A stretch of DNA of 5,198 nt, taken from NCBI GenBank assembly GCA_002451015.1, contig DKBB01000237.1:5373-10570 (forward strand). Direction: 5' to 3'. The position numbers and the translations under genes are program-made. The number at the start of each line of letters is the position of its first letter. Within the stretch, counting starts at the first letter, position 1. Of this stretch, positions 1 to 5,198 are shown piece by piece. This DNA comes from Acidobacteria bacterium UBA6911. GTDB lineage: Bacteria > Acidobacteriota > UBA6911. The notes under the pieces are model-generated. The model was not told where the DNA came from, made no database searches, and saw only the letters and a program-made list of their open reading frames with translations.

Positions 1-1
1 T

Positions 2-2128
2 TCCAGTTCCGACATCTACTTCATTGAAATCCGTCCCTTCCAGCAGAATTACAAACAAAACCAGCAGCAATCGATGCCGGGGAGCGGAGAGAGTGAAGGA
101 CAGGAAGCACTCAGCCGGCAACAGAAACAGATAATCAGCGCAACCTTTAAGCTGATCCGCGAGAAGGAACGAATGGAGTCAAGAGAATACCAGGACGGTC
201 TGGAATCCCTCGCTCTTGTCCAGAGCCGGCTGCAGGCCCAGACACAGGGAATGGTGGATCGACTGCAGCGTCGCGAAGCCGCCCAGGCGGGCGTCAATTT
301 CCAGAAACTCGAAGAACATTTGATAAATGCCGTCCGCGAAATGGAAAAAGCCGCTGCGGATCTCGGAGAGCAGAAGCCGGGCGACGCCCTGCCGCAGGAG
401 CAGAAGTCGCTGCAGCAGCTGATGCGCGCCGAGAGCCTGTTCCGCGAGATTCAGGTATCTTTTTCCGCTTCCGGTTCCGGGGGCGGCAGCGGCTCTCAAG
501 CTAATGCGGAGGATTTGGCCGATCTGTTCGAGCTGGAGCTGAACAAACTGAAGAACCAGTATGAAACGGTGCAGCGGGCGGAACAGCAGGAGCGGGATCA
601 GAAAGTAGACGAGGCTCTCGAGCGGCTCAAAGAGTTGGCGCAACGCCAGCAACAACTCAACGAGAGCAACAGGCTCCGGGCACAGCAGGGAGGGTCTCCC
701 CCTTCTGCCGGGTCCGGCGGCAATCAAAGCCAGCAGCAGCTTTTGGAGCAGGCGGAGGAGCTTCGGCGGCAGTTGCAAAGGCTGTCACGCGAGCGCAGTT
801 CCCCCCGGTTGAGCGAAGCCGGCAACCAGCTCCAGAAGGCGATTGAGGATATGAAAAGAGCGCTCAGGGAATCCCAAAACAGGAGCGGGGCCGAAACCAG
901 TGCGCAGGGCCAGCGGGCACTGCAGCAAATGAACGAAGCCATCCGCAATTTGGCGCGCGGGCAGGAAGCGGCTCTCGAGGAGGGCCTGGAACAGGCGGTG
1001 AAGGAATCCGGAAACCTGGTGAAGCAGCAGGAGAAGATACAGCAGGAACTGGATCGTCTCAGCCGCGAAATGCCGCCGCCCGATTCCCTGGAAGAAGCAA
1101 TAGGGCGCAGCAAAGATCTTGTCTCCAGAAAAAATGTACTTGCGGATGGGCTCAGCAGTCTTGAAGACCAGATACGCGATCTCTCGAGGCAGGCCCGCAA
1201 AGCCCAGAAGCCGACCAGCGACAGGCTTTCGAATGCCGCCGACACAATATGGGACAGAAGGCTTTCCGATCGCATCGAGGAAGGCAATTGGATGATCCAG
1301 AGCGGAAACTATGAAACCCAGATGCGACGGGAGGACTTCATTCTCGACAGCCTGGAGGAGGTTCAGAGAGAGCTGAAAGCCGCGCAGAACAGCTTCGGAG
1401 AATCGGAAGAAGGAAAAATCGAAGAAGCCGCCGCCAGAGCCAGGCAGTTGTCCGAGGGGCTGCAATCGATGCAAAGGCGCCTGAGTGAAATCCAGCGGGG
1501 AGAGGGAAACAGCCCGGATCAGGCAGGGCAGGCCCAACAGGGGCAACAACAGCCGGATCCTCAGTTACAGCAGGGGCAACAACAGCAGCAAGGATCGGGA
1601 CAAGGCCGCCGGCAGGATCGCGCCGGCCGGCAGGCACAAAACAACCGCGGTATGCCTGCGGAACAGGGAAGGAATCCTCAGGATCCGCAGAACCCGCGGG
1701 GCGGCATGCCAAATCCGGGTGCCGACATACGGGATCTCTCGGATAATGCGTGGGGCCCGCCGACAGGAATTCGGCAATATCCGGACAACCCGGTGCGCCA
1801 GTTGAATCGGGAATTGGAACAGCGCATAACGGACGCCAGGGATCTCAGCCGTTTGATGAACCGCAACTCAACCCAGATGCAGAACCTGGATAAGGTGATT
1901 GATGCCCTGAGAAAAAGCCGGGATTATCCGGATTACGGCAATATGGAGCAGGCTGCTCTCCTGAAGGCGGCTATTGAGCATATGCGCGATGTCGAACTCG
2001 ATCTTGCCAGAGACCTGCAACGCCTGAATCAGTTGGAGGAGTATTTCATTTCAGGGGACAATGAAGCGCCTGAACGTTACCGCGAACTGGTGGAGGAATA
2101 TTATAGATCCATCGCGAAAAGCAGGTAA
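2..2128 (+). CDS. DUF4175-like large coiled-coil protein, C-terminal part (5' end outside window)
   Basis: The reading frame is open from the left edge (codon at base 2) to TAA at 2126-2128, giving 708 visible residues. Met25 (base 74) is probably internal, because the codons before it encode a plausible folded segment (SSSDIYFIEIRPF) that I recall from DUF4175-type proteins. Those usually carry N-terminal membrane helices and a periplasmic-type region, so the missing 5' part should encode them. Numbering from the first visible codon, residues ~35-500 are almost continuous Gln/Glu/Arg/Leu-rich helix of coiled-coil type, broken by Gly/Ser linkers near 155-169 and 229-245. Residues ~501-573 are a Gln/Pro/Gly-rich, probably disordered segment. 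Residues ~599-700 form a second helical domain with a more conserved look (Arg-rich start, acidic and aromatic end). No catalytic motif is visible. The function is unknown; a structural or envelope role is inference. Other long coiled-coil families could look alike, so the family name is moderate confidence while the gene itself is certain. Confidence 0.85.
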   Translation, partial: SSSDIYFIEIRPFQQNYKQNQQQSMPGSGESEGQEALSRQQKQIISATFKLIREKERMESREYQDGLESLALVQSRLQAQTQGMVDRLQRREAAQAGVNFQKLEEHLINAVREMEKAAADLGEQKPGDALPQEQKSLQQLMRAESLFREIQVSFSASGSGGGSGSQANAEDLADLFELELNKLKNQYETVQRAEQQERDQKVDEALERLKELAQRQQQLNESNRLRAQQGGSPPSAGSGGNQSQQQLLEQAEELRRQLQRLSRERSSPRLSEAGNQLQKAIEDMKRALRESQNRSGAETSAQGQRALQQMNEAIRNLARGQEAALEEGLEQAVKESGNLVKQQEKIQQELDRLSREMPPPDSLEEAIGRSKDLVSRKNVLADGLSSLEDQIRDLSRQARKAQKPTSDRLSNAADTIWDRRLSDRIEEGNWMIQSGNYETQMRREDFILDSLEEVQRELKAAQNSFGESEEGKIEEAAARARQLSEGLQSMQRRLSEIQRGEGNSPDQAGQAQQGQQQPDPQLQQGQQQQQGSGQGRRQDRAGRQAQNNRGMPAEQGRNPQDPQNPRGGMPNPGADIRDLSDNAWGPPTGIRQYPDNPVRQLNRELEQRITDARDLSRLMNRNSTQMQNLDKVIDALRKSRDYPDYGNMEQAALLKAAIEHMRDVELDLARDLQRLNQLEEYFISGDNEAPERYRELVEEYYRSIAKSR
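1538..1586 (+). repeat. In-frame 16-bp direct repeat in the Gln-rich linker
   Basis: The 16-mer CAGGGGCAACAACAGC occurs exactly at 1538-1553 and again at 1571-1586, 33 bases apart. The offset is a multiple of three, so both copies encode the same Gln-Gly-Gln-Gln-Gln stretch, with 11 codons per unit. It lies in the low-complexity segment of the coiled-coil protein and probably arose by slippage or a small tandem duplication. Confidence 0.75.
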
Positions 2129-2188
2129 CGGTGTCCGTTTTTGAGATTTTCCCTTGATCCTTGATTTTTCCGTCTGACCCAATCGAAT
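2129..2188. other. 60-base gap between convergent genes, no clear terminator
   Basis: This gap separates the stop codon of the coiled-coil gene (+) from the stop codon of the ABC ATPase gene (-). It is T-rich on the + strand, with several short T runs and a near-tandem CTTGATC/CTTGATT. I find no stable inverted repeat, so no intrinsic terminator can be called for either gene. Termination may depend on Rho or on structures inside the coding ends. Confidence 0.5.
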
Positions 2189-2962
2189 TTATAGCCAGTC
2201 CAGGGGGGCGGCGTAGGGTTCGCCGGAGACATGCAGGTAAAGATCTTCCAGAGTGCGGAATTCTAGGCCGTTCTCGACAATCGGAAGGTTGTCGGACAGG
2301 GGCGTGATGTCACCCTCCCAGATGAGCTTGCCTGGACTCTTGATGATGGCAACGCGATCGCAGAGACGCTCGACGTTTTCCAGCACGTGCGTGGTTAGAA
2401 AAACGGTTCGGCCCTGCCCGATCAGCCGCTGCAGCCACTGTTTCATAATGGCAACGCCGGCAGGATCAATCGATTCGAAAGGTTCGTCGAGGAAAAGGAT
2501 CTCGGGTTTGGCGATCAACGCGGCCGCAAAGGCCACCCGTTTGCGCATTCCGGCGCTGAATTCCGAAAGAGGTTTTTTCCCTGTGCCGTTGAGTTCCATG
2601 GCTCCCATCAGTTCCGTAACGCGCGTTTGCGATGTGACCGGATCGAGACCGAACATGCGGGCCTGGAAGACCAGGAACTCATAAGCGTAGAGGGCTTCGA
2701 AAAGGCCCAGGTTTTCGGGCATGACGCCGATGCGCTTTTTCAGTGCAATTGCATCGGCGTTGAATTGTTCTCCCAGAAGGCGAATGGAACCGCCGTTCGG
2801 ATCGAGAAGTCCGTTCAGGCAACCGATGGTCGTGCTTTTGCCCGCGCCGTTCGGTCCGAGAAAACCGAAAAAGGATCCCGACGGCACCGTCAAAGAAAGA
2901 TCCTCAACAGCTGTTGTTTTACCGTACTTCTTGCACAGGTTCCTGATCTCAATAGCGTACAT
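2189..2962 (-). CDS. ABC-2-type exporter, ATP-binding protein
   Basis: This is a 257-residue nucleotide-binding subunit of an ABC exporter. It would hydrolyse ATP on the cytoplasmic face to drive the permease encoded just upstream. The Walker A motif GPNGAGKST is at 36-44, the Q-loop region VMPENLG at 80-86, the signature FSAGM at 135-139, Walker B ILFLDEP at 155-161, a D-loop SIDP at 164-167 and the H-loop His at 192. The Q-loop position carries Glu83 instead of Gln and the signature is not LSGGQ; both changes are seen in the ABC-2/DrrA-like exporter class. Length is normal for a single-domain ATPase with a short C-terminal tail. I chose Met at 2962 because MYAIEIRNL is a standard family start. 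The alternative Met at 2974 adds only four residues and overlaps the permease stop. The frame stays open up to 3352, but that extension lies inside the permease gene and does not look like ABC sequence. The start is 5 bases after the permease stop, so the two are co-transcribed and probably translationally coupled. The substrate is unknown. Confidence 0.95.
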   Translation of the reverse strand: MYAIEIRNLCKKYGKTTAVEDLSLTVPSGSFFGFLGPNGAGKSTTIGCLNGLLDPNGGSIRLLGEQFNADAIALKKRIGVMPENLGLFEALYAYEFLVFQARMFGLDPVTSQTRVTELMGAMELNGTGKKPLSEFSAGMRKRVAFAAALIAKPEILFLDEPFESIDPAGVAIMKQWLQRLIGQGRTVFLTTHVLENVERLCDRVAIIKSPGKLIWEGDITPLSDNLPIVENGLEFRTLEDLYLHVSGEPYAAPLDWL

Positions 2963-2967
2963 TCCTA

Positions 2968-4572
2968 TCAGCATCCCCTTTCGATTGTGGCAAGCATTCT
3001 TTCGCGACGGTTGGAAAATGCAATGGCCCCGGTGTGCAGGGTCGCTATATAGAAGGCTGCGGTCCCGAGCAGAAGTACCAGCGCAATCCACCAGAGGGCC
3101 AGGACTTTTTGCATACCTATCGTGTCCGGGATGGACGGTAAGAGGAACAGTAAAAATATAGCTGCGATCATCAGTGCGTTCGCGCCGGCTGACAGCCGGG
3201 TGCCGAAGCTGATTTTGAAGGGAATGGCCCGGGGATTGAACAGAGAGACCCAGATGCCGAGAGCCTGAAAAAGGAGCAGCCCGGCAAATCCGCTTGAAAG
3301 CAGCACCAGCAGCATTCTTCCTTCGAACGATGCGGGAGTAATTATCAACCATAGCGCTATGGAAACGATTACGACTGCAATCCCCAGCAGAAGCGGGACG
3401 GCGGCAGAAGCTTTCAAAACCGATTTTGCGGAAACCGGCAGGAGGAAATAGCGGCGAAAGCCGTTGTTGTCGAATCCGAAAACGTTCGAGGTCATCGCTC
3501 CCATGGATATGTACCCGACAATGCTGATATAGCCGACAGCCAGGGAAAAGCTTCTTGCGGCGTCCTCGCGTCCCCCCAGCAACATGGTGAACGGTAGGAT
3601 GCCGAAGAGCGAAAACAGGTAGTTGAATCGGAGTTGCGGGCTGCGGACATAGTAGCGGAGGATTTTCCCGACCAGGGGCCCAATATCCGCTGGGAAATAA
3701 TCCGCCACACGATCGTAAAAGCTATCTCCCGTCTGCAACGGAAGGGATTGCTTGTCGGTGATGCTTCGTGCCGGCATGGGCAGATGGTCGAGCCGGAAAA
3801 CCGCTGCTGCCAACGCAAAGCAGCAGATGAGCAGATAGAGTGTCCATCCCAAGCCGAGCAGGGAAAATTTGCCCGTGAATACCGCGGCGGCCGCGAAAGG
3901 CGGGAACCATTGCAACGAGGGAAGGACATTCTGCTGCAGCGTGCTGCTTTCCCAATCGATTCTGATAAGAAGCGCCGGCAGCATAAAAAGAAGCATCACG
4001 ACGATCAGAAGAATTTGGGGACCGTGTTTCACCGCCAACAAGCGATCGACCAGCATGGACAGTATCCGGGCTGGCAGGTAATTGCTTATTGCAAGCAGGA
4101 CGGCCGCGGGCACGGCAATCCGGAAGGAAGCGATGCCGGACAGGCTGAAACCGAGTGCCATTCCGATATACAGCATCAGAATCAATAACCAGATGGGTTC
4201 CAGAATAGAAAGGACCTGGCGGGCTGCAAAACGCTCTACTCGCCGGAGCGGATATCGGCGCAGAACCTCATCCGAGAAAACCGGATCCAGGCCGATCCCT
4301 AGCAACAGGGCGAAGAGGATTGCATTGGCGTAAATAACCGATAGTAGAATGCCGGTTGTAAGTTCGGCCTTTCCCGAATAGATGGCGGCGGTTACCGCAC
4401 CGATTCCGCCAAATTGAAGAAAGACGGCAGCCAGGCCGAAAAGAAGGCATCCTGTAAGGTACAGGATGAATTTCCCGTTGCTCAACCTGGCCTGCGCCCG
4501 GAGCAGACGATAGCGTAATCCAAGGAGATGTGTCAGCGATCGAAATTTTCGATGAATGTTTCGTCCTGTCAT
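2968..4572 (-). CDS. ABC exporter permease, 12 predicted membrane helices
   Basis: This is a 534-residue integral membrane protein, the transmembrane partner of the downstream ATPase. From hydrophobicity read by eye, helices lie near residues 34-53, 73-94, 125-142, 152-171, 186-204, 236-259, 316-334, 342-362, 386-411, 420-445, 464-481 and 490-511. A polar loop at ~260-315 separates two halves of six helices each. The segment [17 protein letters not shown] (365-381) resembles a motif of large ABC-2 exporter permeases. A weaker counterpart, [18 protein letters not shown], occurs in the first half (102-119), suggesting an internal duplication. The basic N-terminus before helix 1 fits a cytoplasmic location, and there is no signal peptide. 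I chose ATG at 4572 because it has a GGGGAAG ribosome site 10 bases upstream. The in-frame ATG at 4647 has no ribosome site and falls within a TATAAT-like -10 box. The stop overlaps the ribosome site region of the ATPase gene. The transported substrate is not apparent; lipid, peptide or drug export are all possible. Confidence 0.88.
   Translation of the reverse strand: MTGRNIHRKFRSLTHLLGLRYRLLRAQARLSNGKFILYLTGCLLFGLAAVFLQFGGIGAVTAAIYSGKAELTTGILLSVIYANAILFALLLGIGLDPVFSDEVLRRYPLRRVERFAARQVLSILEPIWLLILMLYIGMALGFSLSGIASFRIAVPAAVLLAISNYLPARILSMLVDRLLAVKHGPQILLIVVMLLFMLPALLIRIDWESSTLQQNVLPSLQWFPPFAAAAVFTGKFSLLGLGWTLYLLICCFALAAAVFRLDHLPMPARSITDKQSLPLQTGDSFYDRVADYFPADIGPLVGKILRYYVRSPQLRFNYLFSLFGILPFTMLLGGREDAARSFSLAVGYISIVGYISMGAMTSNVFGFDNNGFRRYFLLPVSAKSVLKASAAVPLLLGIAVVIVSIALWLIITPASFEGRMLLVLLSSGFAGLLLFQALGIWVSLFNPRAIPFKISFGTRLSAGANALMIAAIFLLFLLPSIPDTIGMQKVLALWWIALVLLLGTAAFYIATLHTGAIAFSNRRERMLATIERGC
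2975..2981 (-). promoter_or_regulatory. Ribosome binding site of the ATPase gene
   Basis: On the - strand the sequence AAAGGGG lies inside the last codons of the permease gene. It is 12 bases from the ATG at 2962 and directly abuts the ATG at 2974. The spacing is slightly long for the first start and impossible for the second, which supports 2962. Its position inside the upstream gene suggests translational coupling. Confidence 0.55.
4448..4468. repeat. Perfect 9-bp inverted repeat inside the permease gene
   Basis: CATCCTGTA (4448-4456) and TACAGGATG (4460-4468) are exact reverse complements separated by 3 bases. They lie in the codons for the first membrane helix, about 105 bases after the chosen start. 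An mRNA hairpin early in the gene could slow ribosomes, but it may be chance. Confidence 0.5.
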
Positions 4573-4582
4573 TATAATCGAA

Positions 4583-4589
4583 CTTCCCC
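4583..4589 (-). promoter_or_regulatory. Ribosome binding site of the permease gene
   Basis: On the - strand GGGGAAG lies 10 bases before the ATG at 4572. It decides the start: the upstream in-frame ATG at 4647 is preceded only by A/T-rich sequence without any purine-rich ribosome site. Confidence 0.55.
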
Positions 4590-4645
4590 GGAGAGGTCGA
4601 AGCGGATTCCTGGTAATGCCGATATGGTACCGGAGCGTCTCCGGC

Positions 4646-4674
4646 ATTATAACGGTTTTTAATAAATTAAAAAT
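4646..4674 (-). promoter_or_regulatory. Putative promoter of the ABC exporter operon
   Basis: Read on the - strand, a perfect -10 hexamer TATAAT lies at 4651-4646. The bases upstream (about 4652-4680) are strongly A/T-rich, like an UP element, against a GC-rich background. The best -35 candidate, TTTTTA at 4673-4668 with a 16-base spacer, matches only three of six consensus bases. Transcription would begin near 4639, leaving a leader of roughly 65 bases before the permease ATG at 4572. The A/T block contains a short inverted repeat (TAAATT/AATTTA, 4663-4677), a possible but unproven regulator site. Confidence 0.45.
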
Positions 4675-4723
4675 TTAATAAGGAGCCGGAATATTGTAAC
4701 ACACGTGGACTGGGTGGAAGGAG

Positions 4724-4755
4724 CAGAATGCCTCCCGGTAAAGGGAGGCATTCTG
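4724..4755 (-). terminator. Perfect 13-bp stem-loop after the secretin gene, terminator-like without T run
   Basis: CAGAATGCCTCCC (4724-4736) pairs exactly with GGGAGGCATTCTG (4743-4755) across a 6-base loop. It begins 21 bases after the secretin stop codon on the - strand. No T-rich tract follows on either strand, so it is not a textbook intrinsic terminator. It may still end or stabilise the secretin transcript, and it separates that gene from the exporter promoter downstream. Confidence 0.6.
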
Positions 4756-4776
4756 GTGTATTCCTGTATTGCAAAA

Positions 4777-5198
4777 CTACTTTGCGTTTTCTTGCGGGAC
4801 CTTCTTTTGTTCTTCTAAAAGTCGCATTTCTTCTTCTTTTTTCCTGGCCTCCTCCGCGACCTGGCGGGTTTCAATCAGTTCCCGGTTTTTTTCATCGGCA
4901 AATTTGCCAAGGTTTTTCATCGAGTCCTTGAATTCCCGGGTGATTTGATTGAACCTGCTCGAATTGCCGATCACATGGGGCGTGATAAGGATAACGAGTT
5001 CACTTCTTCGGGTGTTCCTGACTGTCTGGCCGAAAAGGCTTCCCAGGATGGGTATATCGGAAATAAGAGGGAACCCGGTGCGTGTCCAGCCGTTGGTGTC
5101 GCGGATCAATCCGGCAATGGCGACGGTTTCCCCGTCTTTAACGATCAGGGTGGTCTCCACCCGGGACTTGGTGAATGTGGGGCCCAGAGAGGTGCTTG
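4777..5198 (-). CDS. gspD: Secretin, C-terminal part, probably type II secretion GspD (5' end outside window)
   Basis: The frame runs off the right edge and ends at TAG (4779-4777), giving 139 visible residues. Residues 1-76 are the end of the secretin channel domain: the TTLIVKDGETVAIAGLI strand (15-31), the FPLISDIPILGSLFG motif (42-56) with the conserved Pro-Leu and Ile-Pro-Ile-Leu-Gly pattern, and the closing ELVILITPHVI (66-76). Secretins assemble into large outer-membrane rings that let folded proteins, pili or phage out. The PLISDIPILG and SELVILITPH wording is closest to what I recall of GspD in deltaproteobacterial and acidobacterial type II systems, but PilQ or another secretin cannot be excluded without the N-terminal domains. 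Residues ~80-139 form a charged helical tail rich in Glu, Lys and Arg that ends the protein, in the position of the pilotin-binding S-domain. A GTG at 5160 is only an internal Val, since conserved sequence continues upstream. The gene probably closes an operon extending to the right. Confidence 0.9.
   Translation of the reverse strand, partial: STSLGPTFTKSRVETTLIVKDGETVAIAGLIRDTNGWTRTGFPLISDIPILGSLFGQTVRNTRRSELVILITPHVIGNSSRFNQITREFKDSMKNLGKFADEKNRELIETRQVAEEARKKEEEMRLLEEQKKVPQENAK

Noticed and set aside
179..1549. Long open frames on the - strand opposite the coiled-coil gene
   Set aside because: They are Leu/Arg/Ser-rich mirror frames produced by the Gln/Glu/Arg codon bias of the + strand gene, with no recognisable domain.
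1571..1625. CAG/CAA-rich stretch considered as a CRISPR or tandem repeat array
   Set aside because: There are only two exact copies, they stay in frame within a coding linker, and there are no spacers of regular length.
2963..3352. N-terminal extension of the ATPase reading frame up to an ATG at 3352
   Set aside because: It lies wholly within the permease gene in another frame, is rich in Arg, Ser and His, and does not resemble any ABC sequence; the family-typical start is at 2962.
3634..4188. 184-codon open frame on the + strand inside the permease gene
   Set aside because: Its Gln/Arg/His-rich translation is the antisense of membrane-helix codons and shows no domain or convincing ribosome site.
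4728..4931. 67-codon + strand open frame starting in the hairpin
   Set aside because: It lies antisense to the secretin end, begins inside the stem-loop and has a composition expected from the complement of a Lys/Glu-rich tail.

Overview
The window holds four protein-coding genes. One is a 3' gene fragment on the + strand. The other three run on the - strand, and the first of them is cut by the right edge. Base composition is moderately GC-rich (mid-50s % by eye). The secretin means the cell has an outer membrane. The long Gln/Glu/Arg-rich coiled-coil protein resembles DUF4175-type proteins that I associate with Acidobacteriota and related deep-branching Gram-negative phyla, so I suggest that kind of organism with low to moderate confidence. 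There is no sign of phage, insertion sequence, CRISPR or tRNA/rRNA genes.

Layout. Bases 2-2128 (+) encode the C-terminal ~708 residues of a large coiled-coil protein whose start lies left of the window. After a 60-base convergent gap comes a two-gene ABC exporter operon on the - strand. It is a 12-helix permease (4572-2968) followed after 5 bases by its ATPase (2962-2189). Upstream of the permease is a 204-base non-coding stretch with an AT-rich promoter-like sequence (around 4646-4674) and a perfect 13-bp stem-loop (4724-4755). The stem-loop sits just after the stop codon of the fourth gene, the C-terminal 139 residues of a secretin (4777-right edge, -), most likely the type II secretion outer-membrane channel GspD.

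How the genes fit together. The permease and ATPase clearly form one ABC-2-type export complex; the substrate cannot be read from the sequence. The secretin probably ends a separate upstream operon, because a hairpin and a new promoter-like sequence lie between it and the exporter. The coiled-coil gene faces the exporter tail to tail and is transcribed independently. I see no previously undescribed system here. The points most worth a second look are the uncharacterised coiled-coil protein with its Gln/Pro/Gly-rich linker, the internal two-fold repeat of the permease, and the charged helical tail of the secretin.
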